Below are positions 31,301-41,639 of a stretch of 64,000 bases of DNA, one piece after another (the first letter of the stretch is position 1; every line of letters starts with the position of its first letter). Made by a program: the position numbers and the translations under genes. The notes beneath the pieces were generated by a model. That model was not told the DNA's origin. It saw only the letters and a program-made list of their open reading frames with translations, and ran no database searches. Source of the stretch: Ornithodoros turicata (Eukaryota > Arthropoda > Arachnida > Ixodida > Argasidae); NCBI RefSeq assembly GCF_037126465.1, contig NC_088201.1, positions 135,312,052 to 135,376,051 on the forward strand. Direction: 5' to 3'.

Positions 31301-31984
31301 ACCTTCTCCTGAGCTAGAATACCTCAAGGTACAGGAAGACGGACAACCAATCACGCTATTACCATTCTCTCTGGCATCCTTCTCACACGCTCCCTCATTC
31401 AGACCGAGACATTCCGACAACTTGTGGGTACAACGTAAACAACGGGAATTAGCCGAGGCAGGCTACATTCCAGGCGGACTCGTGCGATCTACGTAGTTAA
31501 CGTTCGCTTCCGGAGAGGGTTGGCCGCACCGTCCTAAAATTGTTCTCTTCGCTTTGCTTTTCTCGCACGCTCTAAGGAAGTAATAGAATTGGCGCCAGCG
31601 CGCAGAACATGCTGGAAAACGACAAAGCCATTATTTTCATTCGCAGGGATCTGGAAAACTGCAGTAAGCTTGTCGAATTTGTTGATTGCAATCCGTTTCC
31701 AGACTGCTACTCTAGGGAATGACATCATTTTGGCCCAAATATCACGGGCGGGCGGACCGAGAGAAGCAATGTTGTTCCATCTCCCATAGACTCCCATGAA
31801 TTGAAAATTTGAGAAAATTTAATCTGCGAAAAGACAGTGGGTCGCGTCAGGCCTTTAAAAATGTGTCATTCTCATTCCCTAGATAAACTCGACGAGAGCA
31901 CGCCTGTATACCTGTTTCATGTAGAAATTTAATGAGTTTTACGGAACCCTGCGAACAAAAATTCCCCATAGACTTTCGAAAGGC
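31301..31984. other. Stretch without recognisable gene
   Basis: A minus-strand frame at 31,534-31,797 (87 codons) shows no family motif. Nothing else stands out. Confidence 0.35.
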
Positions 31985-32156
31985 TACATTTAAGGACAAA
32001 CACAACACGTAAACCTCCAAACTTTGCAAAAACAAAACAAACAAACAAAGAAATCATACATCTCAGGAAAAAGGTGCTGACAGCAGCATTCGAAACGGGG
32101 CCTTCTGAATTCCGTGTGTTTGGAGGCTTATGTGTTGTGTTTGTCCTTAAATGTAG
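31985..32156. repeat. Foldback with tRNA-like fragment in its loop
   Basis: CTACATTTAAGGACAAACAC through CCTCCAAAC (31,985-32,023) is inverted at 32,118-32,156. The loop holds the truncated tRNA-like copy described for 31,225. Confidence 0.7.
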
Positions 32157-32289
32157 TCTGTCTAGGCTAATTCCTGTCATTTTCGTTGTCTCTGTTCGTT
32201 GCAAAAAAAAATTGATTATCATAATAATCACCTTACATAATCGTTAATCCAACTGCCTATGGTATATCTCAGGTTGTACCGATCATGCG

Positions 32290-32660
32290 CAGCAAGTGGG
32301 TATTGCCTGGTGCTCGACAATGTCATTTCACGTTCCGTTTGGGCCTCGTACATCGCTGAAGTGGAACCACCTTCCCGATGCCATGATCACGACGCCACGA
32401 AATTTAAGAAATGTTTATACGACCATTACGTTGCGTAGTCATTTTTTAATATCCGTGTTTTACGCTTCTGCTGTCATTGTTTGCTGTAATCGACCCAAAT
32501 GGTTCTTTTCCTTTTTCTTATACTTCCTCGTGTCTGTGCAATTTGTTCATGTGGATTTTCAAAAATATTTCTGTATGCTGCTCATATGAACGTTATGTTA
32601 GTAAATGTTAACCGCTGCCCTCTGGTTTGCTTGACGGCGCTGAGGGTGTAAACAGATTTT
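32290..32660 (+). pseudogene. LINE (CR1-like) RT C-terminus and 3' UTR fragment
   Basis: The frame reads FHVPFGPRTSLKWNHLPDAM, the 'RT...WN.LP' motif that closes CR1/Jockey-like ORF2. It is followed by an AT-rich UTR and a closing GCGCTGAGGGTGT block near 32,638-32,650. 5'-truncated. Confidence 0.5.
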
Positions 32661-32849
32661 TCAAAAATGAGCTTGAAGGTAGTACAACACAACCGTCAAC
32701 CTTCCGCCAGTATATCATTTTAGGGGCCATAAACGAGCTTCTTGCGCGGGACCTCATCACCTCATCACCTTCTTAGCAGCAACCTAGGGCTCCTGCGTGA
32801 ACTCTGAACATTCACCATCTTCTCCCCCTCAAGCAATGGGATACGGTGC

Positions 32850-32913
32850 CGCTTCAGCGGCGAAACATCCCACAACATCATCATTACTTCTTTGTTTGTT
32901 GTTGTTGTTGCGC
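32850..32913 (+). mobile_element. LINE 3' terminus with (GTT)n tail
   Basis: GCGGCGAAACATCCCACAAC, ATCATCATTACTTC, then TTTGTTGTTGTTG: the same 3' end as at 10,205 and 61,430. Confidence 0.6.
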
Positions 32914-33107
32914 GAGACCCGTGTTTGCCGTGGGACCACTGGTGTTTTTTTTGTGTTTTTTTTTTACAGGAGCCATAAACTTTTCTGCACCCACGGTTTC
33001 CATGACACCATGTGCCGTCCGAGCTTCGTTTCTAGCTCAGAGCAGATGAATTTCTGACTAGGGCAATAGTGCTATTGCACTAAAAAGGAAACGCGGCGGC
33101 GCATCAT

Positions 33108-33300
33108 TGATGTGGGTAAATACGCTAAAACGGAAAGGGACGAAACACAGACTGTGCGCGCAAACTTTCAACTGTTTATTCACACACCCCGCGTATCAAC
33201 TGACAGAAAAACCATATCGCTCTCGTCCAACAACGAAGAAAGTTTGCGCTCAGTGTCTCTGTTTCGTCCCTTTCCGTTCTAGCGCTTTTACCCACATCAA
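33108..33300. repeat. Foldback, arms about 63 bp
   Basis: TTGATGTGGGTAAATACGCT through GCGCAAACTTTC (33,108-33,170) is inverted at 33,238-33,300. The arms differ by a few bases. The loop is about 67 bp and no coding is seen. Confidence 0.75.
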
Positions 33301-33496
33301 TGGTTCACCACGACATCAATAAGGTAGTTTTAAGAGGCAGAGGATCAAACACCAGATTACGGGTGAATGTAGTCATCAGTCGCCTTGTCGCTACACGGGT
33401 TGTGAAAAAGATCGTTGTGCGCTTCACAGCAAAATAGGACATCACAAACAACAAACCTTGTTCCATTGTGCCACACACCAAGAATGTACACTTGTC

Positions 33497-33528
33497 GTTT
33501 TTTTTTTTCTATAATCAAGCTCAAACTC
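33497..33528 (-). mobile_element. 32-bp poly(A) retroinsertion with 14-bp target duplication
   Basis: AATGTACACTTGTC occurs at 33,483-33,496 and 33,529-33,542. The 32 bases between start with a T-run, which is a poly(A) tail on the minus strand. Only about 20 bases of body remain, so the source cannot be named. Confidence 0.7.
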
Positions 33529-33819
33529 AATGTACACTTGTCACATGGGCAGCGCTAGCCGCAATCGCGCAATCGCGGTTTGACGCAGACGCACGGTCTA
33601 CGAAACGGAGGTTATGCAGCAAACCGCGGTTATGGGAAACTGAGCTTGGATACTTCAGTTTCGCGATGTAACCGAGGAAATGGACGGTTGGCTTAATCGA
33701 GATTAACGCTGTCGTGAGCCCGCAAATACTCGTGTGCGTGCCATGTATTTAAGCTGTTTACTTACCATTATGCCCGTTGCTTTCCATGATTGCTTGCGTC
33801 ACAATCACGTGGTCACTGG

Positions 33820-33912
33820 GGGGGGGGGATATATTTATTGGAACAGAGAGAAAAGGACGGGAGGAAAGGTCGCCAGACGGGACGACAGCTTGCTATTCCG
33901 CAAAGAAAGAAA
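33820..33912 (-). mobile_element. I-type LINE 3' terminus with G-run
   Basis: GGGGGGGGATATATTTATTG, GAGGAAAGGTCGCCAGACGG, CAGCTTGCTATTCC matches the reverse-complement 3' UTR module of the 22.8-28.1 kb LINE. Strongly 5'-truncated. Confidence 0.65.
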
Positions 33913-34016
33913 GAATAATTCAACCAAATTGTCGACGAACGCGAAATTTATTATCCCGAAATCCCGGGATGTGGGCTCGCGAAATCCCAAGATTTTGGGA
34001 CCTGAGCTTATGCGGA

Positions 34017-34323
34017 CCAGCTCCGGTGGCGCAGCGGTAACGCGTGCGCTTGGAGACTGGGAGGTCCGCGGTTCGAATCCGCGGGCCGGCGGGTTTTTCC
34101 TCGGTTTCCCTCAGATGTGTAATAGGCGCATGCCGGCACAGTTCCCCTGAAGTCGGCCCATGGACGCAGCTATCCTCCCCCCGAGCGGATTCCGCTCGGT
34201 CTTCCACTTCACCCTTTCCTCTCCTCCTCTCCACCACCTTTCCCTTCCCGAGAAACATGCCGCCTAATCAGGCAGGCAACCCTCTCGGGTTCCTCCCAAC
34301 GACACTCCTCCTCCTCCTCCTCC
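34017..34323 (+). mobile_element. tRNA-derived SINE, complete, 13-bp target duplication (SINE 2)
   Basis: GAGCTTATGCGGA at 34,004-34,016 and 34,324-34,336 frames 307 bases. The head (34,019-34,092) has an A-box-like GGCGCAGCGGTAACG and a B-box-like GGTTCGAATCC. The body has GGGTTTTTCCTCGG and GCCGGCACAGTTCCCCTGAA, shared with SINE 1. The tail is a (CTC)n run. It would be transcribed by pol III and moved by a LINE in trans (family knowledge). It lies in the presumed intron just before the exon at 34,821. Confidence 0.85.
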
Positions 34324-34820
34324 GAGCTTATGCGGAAGTCCTGGGATTTCGGGTTGTTCGTATCCGGCGGACCGAATCCTACTTCCCACAACGGCGAGTG
34401 GACCGCGTCCCAAGGGCGCGTCTTCGTACTCTTTCAAGGAAGTTTCTAGGCGTTCTATACATGTCTCTATCGCTGTTATGCTCAAAATAAATAAAGTCTC
34501 TACTGCTGGAACGGATCAAACAGGGTGCATTTTCTTATTCGAGTTGGGAAAGACGCCCCAGGGGCCCCATTCTCGTCAAAGTAATAGACCTCGATTACTT
34601 TGTGTCTCACCTCTGTCATTGGTCGTCACGCCTTGATGGTCACGCCTTCTTCACGTAACGACCAATAACAGGCAAAGAATAATTGACGAGAATAGAGCCC
34701 CAGTGGGCGATGTGTTATTGCAAAGTGTTCGGGTTATATAGCACGTCCTGAGACGTGGTAAAAACGTGGTGAATTTATCTCGTGGTACTTACCTTTGTGT
34801 TCACCCCTTATCCCTCACAG

Positions 34821-35032
34821 GAACTCCGGCAGAAATGGTATCCTGGAGGGTGGCTCCGCTCAACGCTCAAGTAGCCGCCTTGTCAAGAGAACCGGACCTC
34901 AATAGTGAAAGAAGACAACGTTTCGACGCTGAACTCAAGAAGAACTTAGAGGCCGCGGCCGCGACTTTTTTCAACGGATGGCTATACGTAGCAATAAGGA
35001 ATGCCTTTCGATTTGAACCGCCGCTGGAGTAA
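34821..35032 (+). CDS. Candidate terminal exon of a host gene
   Basis: The acceptor ACCCCTTATCCCTCACAG ends at 34,820. The frame runs from phase 1 to a TAA at 35,030-35,032, about 70 codons: SWRVAPLNAQVAALSREPDL, then an amphipathic, charged stretch ERRQRFDAELKKNLEAAAAT, ending RFEPPLE. It is in phase with the donor of the exon at 20,062-20,466 (the split codon gives Gly). A C-terminal amphipathic helix would suit a secreted lipid-binding-type protein, but the family is not established. Other exons could lie in the 14.4-kb gap. A minus-strand frame overlaps but has no splice support. Confidence 0.4.
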
Positions 35033-35597
35033 CTCGCTGTAATTGCCATTTAGGAATGCTACCATGCGAAACAATGCAGTTTAGACGCGTGTACAATTGA
35101 ACCTTTGAATGCTATAAACGGATTATTCGACGTACGCCCCTTTTACTATTTTTGCTGCAATGACATCTGCATACCAGTATGCACCTGCCAATGACAATTT
35201 TGGGAACTTATTGCGATTTGTTGGCCCGCTACAGCATGGTAAAAAACGGGAAATGCATGTGTGTCAATGGAACGGACAATCAGATTAGGGACCTCCGGTT
35301 AGGGTTTTTCGACTTATCCCCTTATTGCATACAGAGGTTCAATTGAGATCAATATCTTCGTGTTTATCCACAAGTTGCCTGACCCCCAGTCCAGTGACAG
35401 CAGCACATTCTACGCATTTTGTGGAAGCAATGGGGACGTTTTACATCACTGCAGTTATACCTCCGGAATGACTGCGTCCTCAAAAGCGTGTTCTGTTGTC
35501 TGTTGTGTACCACATAAATGCATAATTTTGCCTTTAATAACGCTGCTACCGATTTTCTGCTGAGAAGTGGCGAAAGTAGCTTTACACCAGGAGCCCA
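35033..35597. other. Downstream stretch, no recognisable gene
   Basis: It may include the 3' UTR of the exon above. No clear AATAAA lies close by. Other frames lack motifs. Confidence 0.35.
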
Positions 35598-36011
35598 CAC
35601 AGTAAATCATCTTACACCTTTTTTAAGCACATACTTGTCCCATGGCGCACTGCTTTTATTACACCATAAAATGTGAGGTGTTTTCTCAAACACCCTTTAA
35701 ATCTGCGTATTCCTGATAAAACACTCTTAAAGTTGGTTCTTAAAGACAAGAACACCTTTAAAAGGGGAGTATTCTGTTGCAAACGCCTCTTAGGGTGAAG
35801 TGTTTCCTGGCAAATACTCCCTCTCAAACAGCTAATATAAGCTAGCTCTCGCGACAGCTTGCCCAGACATGCAGTCCGACGTTCCTCCTTCTGTGGCAAG
35901 CACCACCCTGAATACTGCAGCGTTCCAGCCGTGGTTCCAAAACCATGTACAATCTTAACGAGGGCGCAGCGCGTCACAGAAACCCCTCATTGGCCTTCCA
36001 GCACTGTGCAC

Positions 36012-36404
36012 TCTTAAAAATTAACTTCACGCATAGCACACTCCTAACCAGAGTTGTACTTGCACATAACTTCATTTTCATATTTCACATCTCATGTTTC
36101 TCGTCTAATGGGGTAGTGTACTGCTCTCAAGCGGCGAATCACCCCAGGCCATAGTCATGATTTATTTGTTGTTGTTGTTGTTTCTAACGAGCCATCATTT
36201 CGAACGATATCGTTATCTACTCTGACTTGTTGAAAGCCGGAGGCGTACGCCTTTTTTGTGACAATTATGAACAGCATAAGTGTCACAAAAAGGCGTACGC
36301 CTCCCGTTTTCAACAACTCAGGGCAGATAACGATATCATTCGAGATGATGGTTGGCTAGGAGTGTGCTATGCGGTGAATTTCATTTCTAAGAGTGTGGGA
36401 CCAG
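36012..36404. mobile_element. Palindromic MITE family 1, split by a LINE tail
   Basis: The left end CACTCTTAAAAATTAACTTC stops near 36,044 and the element resumes at about 36,184 (GAGCCATCATTTCGAACGAT). It ends TTCATTTCTAAGAGTGT. The split insert is a (GTT)n-tailed LINE 3' end. The core has GGAGGCGTACGCC on both sides of a GTGACA..TGTCAC centre. Confidence 0.65.
36045..36183 (+). mobile_element. LINE 3'-end insertion with (GTT)n tail, inside a MITE
   Basis: About 140 bases end GCGGCGAATCACCCCAGGCC, then TTTATTTGTTGTTGTTG. The flanks resemble a short duplication of TAAC.AG type, though it is imprecise. It lies between two parts of one palindromic MITE. Confidence 0.55.
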
Positions 36405-36883
36405 CGTAAGCGCCGAGGTTTGGGCCGATCGCATCCATCGCCTGAAAATCGCAGCACCGCAAACGCCGTCCGTGCTCGTGCAATGAGCGCCGCTACGATG
36501 CTGCGATCTTCAGACAATGCGACCTATGCGCCAGGGCTGCCTCGGTAGCTTATATTGGCGTGCCGGATGGATCACATACAGAAATACAATTTATTTGCGC
36601 ATGTTCGTTAAGTATTGTTGGGCAGAAAATGTCTGTAACGTTGACGGGAACGCGCCTTTACAATTAATACGTACGCCTGCAGCGACTCAAAGGTACCAGA
36701 AATAAATTACTGACATCCTTCCCTGTCAAATACTGTGTTCTTAACTCAAGTTATCTTCTATAATGTGATTACCTGCTGAACGGAACTGCCAAAGCATTAT
36801 AATTTTTCTTTCGCGAATTAGAACACTATTTTCAACACCATATTCTCAGTTCAAATGAGATGTAAGAAATGTGTATTGGACGT

Positions 36884-37132
36884 ACACTCTTAAAAACGAA
36901 CTTCACCGCATAGCATGCTCCTGGCCAACCGTCATCTCGAATGATATGGTTATCTTCCCTGGTTTGTTGAAAACGGGAGGCGTACGCCTTTTCTGTGACA
37001 CTTATGCTGTTCATAATTGTCACGAAAAGGCGAACGCCTCCCGTTTTCAACAAATCAGAGAAGATAACCCTATCATTCGAAATGACGGTTGACCAGGAAC
37101 ATGCTATGCGGTGAAGTTCGTTTTTAAGAGTG
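36884..37132. mobile_element. Palindromic MITE family 1, complete copy
   Basis: ACACTCTTAAAAACGAACTT and AGTTCGTTTTTAAGAGTGT end a 249-bp sequence that is self-complementary through almost its whole length (arms about 115 bp). The centre is TGTGACACTTATGCTGTTCA. TA lies at the left edge, so a TA target is possible. No coding capacity. It sits inside the reverse family A element. Confidence 0.8.
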
Positions 37133-37417
37133 TAGACACCTCTTTCAACGCCCCTCTTTAGACCCTTAATGATCGACACGGGATAAAATGTGGTGTATGT
37201 CGACATTACACCTTTTTTTAATGCTCTTTTTACGTCTTTTGATTCAGTCTGCGGGATAGAAAAGGGTGGTTTTACAAGAATACACCTGTTTTGAGTGAAT
37301 AAAGGTGTAAAATAATTTACTGTGCAGGGATGGAACTCCACAAACTAGAACGTGCTCCACGCATTGTGATTACTCATGCTAATACCATTCTCTGATTTTG
37401 TGAGGGGCTTGCACTGT

Positions 37418-37655
37418 ACCCTCTTAAAAATGGTGGGTGGTGGTGGTGGTGGTGGTGGTGAGAGGGCTCGCCGTTGTCGGACTCATTTTGTGAGTCCTCG
37501 CACGACCACCACCACCTTTGTGACACTGATGCTGTTCATAATTGTCACAAAAAAAGGTTTATGCCTCCCGTTTTCAACAAATCAGAGCTGACAACGACAT
37601 CATTCCAGACGATAGTTGTAGGAGCGTGCTATGCGTTGAAGTTCATTTGTGAGAG
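37418..37655. mobile_element. Palindromic MITE family 1 with SINE fragment inserted
   Basis: The left end ACCCTCTTAAAAATG is followed by about 90 bases of minus-strand SINE tail ((GGT)n, GAGGGCTCGCCGTTGTCGGA, then CACGACCACCACCACC). The MITE resumes at TTTGTGACACTGATGCTGTT and ends GTTCATTTGTGAGAGT. The inner left arm was lost. Confidence 0.6.
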
Positions 37656-37659
37656 TAAA

Positions 37660-38045
37660 CGAGATTCACACGAGTCTTCAAAACCGAATAAGAAAATAAC
37701 GAGAAACTATAATGGACCATTTCCGACAACGCGTATGCGCATGCCCAGCCCTCGAGTCCGCCATTTTTGAGCGGAAAACATCGCCATGGACCCACCTGCG
37801 GGCGACTGTCATGTTCACTGTGGGGAGATAATCGGTTTCAAGGTTACGCGGACGTTTGAGGTCTGGTAACGAGTTCAATGCGCTTTCACTCTTTCCGCAT
37901 TCTTCTTCCAATCTCTTGCTACTTTCCCACGCAACGTACGTGCCAGTTCGTAAAGCGTCACCATTATTCGGTGGAAAGACACGACGTTCGACATTCCGCC
38001 GCCAGGGGCGACGCGAATATGGAAAAGGTCCATTCCCTTACGAAA
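37660..38045. other. Stretch without recognisable gene
   Basis: Frames overlap on both strands without motif support. Confidence 0.35.
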
Positions 38046-38360
38046 AAGTCAGATCTGATTTTTATCTGACCTGATCACAACTTCCAGATCTGTTTTTGAT
38101 CAGGAAATGGGACATTTCCAGATCTGGCTTTCTTGTCAGGCCAGATCTGGAAATGTCCCCATTCCTGATCTGTCTGGTATCTGGCCTGATTAATATGCCA
38201 GATCTGTTATGTGTCAGGCCAGATCTGGAAATGTCCCAATTCCTGATCTGTCTGGTATCTGGCCTGATTAATATGCCAGATCTGGAAATGTCCCAATTCC
38301 TGATCTGTCTGGTATCTGGCCTGACTAGATCTGCTTGTATATCAGGCCAGATCTGACTGC
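38046..38360. repeat. AGATCTG-rich palindromic tandem repeat
   Basis: Units such as GGCCAGATCTGGAAATGTCC and ATTCCTGATCTGTCTGGTAT and GGCCTGATTAATATGCCAGA recur about three times with a period near 60-75 bases. AGATCT palindromes recur throughout. The 104-codon minus-strand frame with RPDTRQIRNWDISRSG repeats arises from this array and is not treated as a gene. Confidence 0.75.
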
Positions 38361-39516
38361 AAACAGTGTCCCACATAAAATATTCACAAAGATGTAAAGA
38401 AGGTGGATATCACACCACAAAGGTAGAAAACAGCATATGTATGTTGTTTTCTACTTTTGCAGTGTGGTACCGCTTTTTGAAACCATTGTGCAGTTCAGTA
38501 GGACACACTGTGTGCGGCCAGATCTGGCCTTATATAGTTATTGCCGTTGTGTGGTAGGTCGCAGTACTTTTCTCTTATACCTCATTATTTAATTTAATTA
38601 ATTTTTTAAATTTAATTTAAGACATACCAGCTAACACATGAACTTGTGCATTAAGGGCCAGAACTTGTGCATTGGAAATAATTGCTTTGCCGTAGGATCT
38701 AAAGAAATGTGTGAGGGTCCTTGACTGTGTCTGCTTATCGCCCAACTTTACAGAACTGCATTTGTAGTGAACTCTACTTTCACTGGTTAGCATGTAAAAT
38801 TAACGTGAACAGTCGTACACTGATATTTGTCGTTGCTGTTTGACGACCGGGACTGAGAGACCTTAACTAGTTCCTCTCCTGTCTCTCTTCTCCATTATTC
38901 TTTCTAGGTCACTAGTCGTTCGCACCGGACATTAATTGCGACGGTTAATTATCACGAAAGATTCGTCTAACGTGAAATACATCACACAGGACATGCTCGT
39001 AAAGGGCACGATCATTCCGATGAGTTCCGGCTCCGACCTTATATGGTCGTCAATCCGGATCGGACCTTGTCTGGTCGGATCTGGTTCCAGTTGATCTGGA
39101 CAGGTGTCCGGATAATACTGATGAATCTGGACTAACGCAAGACCGGTTTCCGGATCTGCATCTGGCACCTGTCGGTTAAAACCAGATAAAACCGGATATA
39201 CCATGCTCGCTTTCAGATCTGACCCGATCTGGCCTGAATCCGGGATCGTGTCCGGCCGATCTGGAATTTTCGTACGGGTTGTGCGCAGGATAACGCAGAG
39301 AAAAGTGTGCATTTTTGGAAGGAAAGTGACAGAGTAGCGATACAGAGGTTAAACTGAGTGTCTGTAGATCCTGTCTATAGAGTGTCCTTTAGCGGTGCCC
39401 CGCATTATTTGGCTGCTGAAAACCTATTCTAAGGAATAGCATGACGGGTCTGTGCTTGGTCATAAGTCGAATGACAACGTAATGGGATATTTCAGGTTCA
39501 TGTCTTTCAATGCACA
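38361..39516. other. Spacer with a CCGGATC/GATCTGG-rich block
   Basis: Bases 39,030-39,265 are rich in GGATCTG/CCGGAT words, related in composition to the array at 38.05-38.36 kb. Together they may be the two ends of one element of about 1.2 kb. A 126-codon minus frame there is repeat-derived. No gene is seen. Confidence 0.4.
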
Positions 39517-40512
39517 GTAAATCATTTTACACCTTTATTCGCTCAAAATAGGTGTATTCTTTAAAAAACACCCTTTGCTATCCCGCAAACTCTAGCAAAT
39601 GGTGTAAAAAGAGCATTACATTAAGTGCAATATCGACATACACCACGTTTTATCCTCTGTCGATCATTAACGGTGTAAAGTGAGGTGTTGAAAGAGGTGT
39701 TTACGTCCTACACACCTTTTTACATCCCATTTGAACTGGGAATATGTTGTTGAAAATGGTGTTTTAAGAAAAGATATACTGGTTTCACAGCTCAACGCTG
39801 GAGTCAATCACATTAAAAACGGTAACTTTATTGAAAAACGCGGTATTTGACAGGGAAGGATGTCAGGAATTTAGATGGTATACATTGCTTGTTGCAGGCG
39901 TGCGCTTTAATTGCAAAGACGAATTCCCGTCACCGTTAGAGAACCTTTCCGCGCTACTAACGAACAAACGCCCCGCGCTCCGCGCTTAACGAACATGCCC
40001 CCAACAAATTGTATTTCAGTATATGATCCATGCGATACGCCAGTATATAGGTTACCGAGGGTGCCCAGGCCTCTTCAAGCTTCGGCACCCATGCCTACGG
40101 TACCTAGCAAGGCGTGCCAGTGGCGCATTGTGCTCTTGGTTAGGTTGTATCATGGAACCACTGCTGGAAGCCTGTCGTGTTCTGAGTTGTGCTTGCCATA
40201 GACGCAAGAAGGTCGAACTGTATGTCTCGGTATGCTGCCGCGGGAGCTTCTATTACGCTAGCCATTCGAGAGGGAGTATTTGCCACAAAACAACTCCGTC
40301 CTAAAGGATGTTTTCAATAGAATACTCCCCCTTTTAACGCTTTTTGTGGTTTTAAACGCCCGTTATGAGAGTGTTTTATGAGGAATTCACCTAGTTAATG
40401 CGTGTTTTAGACAACACCATTGATTCGGGTGTAAAGCAACACCAAAAAGGTGTGCGCCATGGGACAAGCTATTTACAAAAAAAAAAAAAAGCGTAAATAA
40501 GTTTACTCTGTG
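39517..40512 (+). mobile_element. Family A transposon, uninterrupted reference copy (about 1.0 kb)
   Basis: The ends CACAGTAAATCATTTTACAC and GTAAATAAGTTTACTCTGTG are imperfect inverted repeats. Short GGTGTAAAG/CTTTACACC words recur near both ends and may be subterminal binding repeats. No transposase frame is seen. It is the only uninterrupted one of three copies in the window. Confidence 0.7.
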
Positions 40513-40633
40513 GGCCAAGACCGTCGTCGTTGTGTCCTGACATACTCCCGCCGTCAACGTTACTCATGATCATGAATACGATGATATACGAAGTAGCACG
40601 AAATGTATGACAACAGAATGAACGATAGATACA

Positions 40634-41532
40634 TACAGGGTGTTTCAAAAAACGTGTCATTCAGTCTCCATAGAAAAACGGGGCGACAGAAAAATACGGG
40701 GTAAACGGCATTTGTGTGGCAACTGAATTTTCCATCTTGCAAAAATATTTTCATTTAATTTTAATTAAAAGAAATTGAATTCCTTTAATTGAACTCCAAA
40801 ATTTCCCAAGTCAACCTAACGTTTTTTTTCACAGAATTAGAGAGCCCGTGGCCAACTTAGTCAGATCCACCAAGAAATCCGCTCGATATTGCAAATGGAA
40901 CTGCCCAAAAAAAATCCCGAAATTGAGGCTTCAAAGTTTCGGGTATTCAACGGCGCACCAAATTAGACGCAACGATGCGTGGAGAGGGGGACATGCTCCT
41001 GCCCCCACGAAAGATAGAAGGTCGAATAAAAAAAGAGGACGGGAACAAAGAGGCGGAATCATTTTTTGCCGCTTATCAACGTATGGTGGAATGTCACCCG
41101 CCTTGTGATCGGCGCGTCACGTACTGCACGCCAGTTCAGCGATAAATTGTTCTAGCTTCATGGGGGCAGGAGCATGTCCTTCTCTCCGCGCATCTTTCGG
41201 ACTGGTTTTGTGCGCCGTTGAACACCCGGAACTTTGAAGCCTCAATTTCGGGATTTTTTGGGGCAGTTGCATTTGCAATATTGGGCGGATTTCTTGGTGG
41301 ATCTGACTAAGTTCGCTACGGGCTCTCTAATTCTGTGAAAAAAACGTTAGGTTGACTTGGGAAATTTTGGAGTTCAATTAAAGAAATTCAATTTCTTTTA
41401 ATTAAAATTAAATGAAAATATTTTTGCAAGATGGAAAATTCAGTTGCCACACAAATGCCGTTTACCCCGTATTTTTCTGTCGCCCCGTTTTTTTATGGAG
41501 ACTGAATGACACGTTTTTTGAAACACCCTGTA
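40634..41532. mobile_element. Large foldback element, TACAGGGTGTTTC termini
   Basis: Arms of nearly 400 bp match inverted from TACAGGGTGTTTCAAAAAAC at the left to GTTTTTTGAAACACCCTGTA at the right. Shared inner blocks include AATTTCCCAAGTCAACCTAA, its reverse complement, and CATGCTCCTGCCCCCA. The loop of about 100 bases is unique. No coding sequence. The smaller element at 46,146 has similar tips (ACAGGATGTT/AACACCCTGT). Confidence 0.8.
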
Positions 41533-41639
41533 TAATGAAGCTTTTTCGGTGAATCATGTAGCGACTCTGTTAAAAAGACGATCATACCTGAGACAAGGAA
41601 CAGAAAAATAACACCACACGTTCTCAGGAAATTCCTTTC

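Larger units (their letters stand above)
35598..37325 (-). mobile_element. Family A transposon, reverse orientation, with two nested MITEs
   Basis: CACAGTAAATCATCTTACAC at the left and AATAATTTACTGTG at the right are its inverted ends. Its body blocks appear in reverse order relative to 39,517-40,512: GGGGAGTATTCTGTTGCAAA near 35,765, ACATCCTTCCCTGTCAAATA near 36,714, GATAAAATGTGGTGTATGTC near 37,181. MITE copies at 36,012-36,404 and 36,884-37,132 interrupt it. Confidence 0.7.

Noticed and set aside
38062..38376. 104-codon frame with RPDTRQIRNWDISRSG repeats
   Set aside because: It is a translation of the AGATCTG tandem repeat with no sign of coding constraint.
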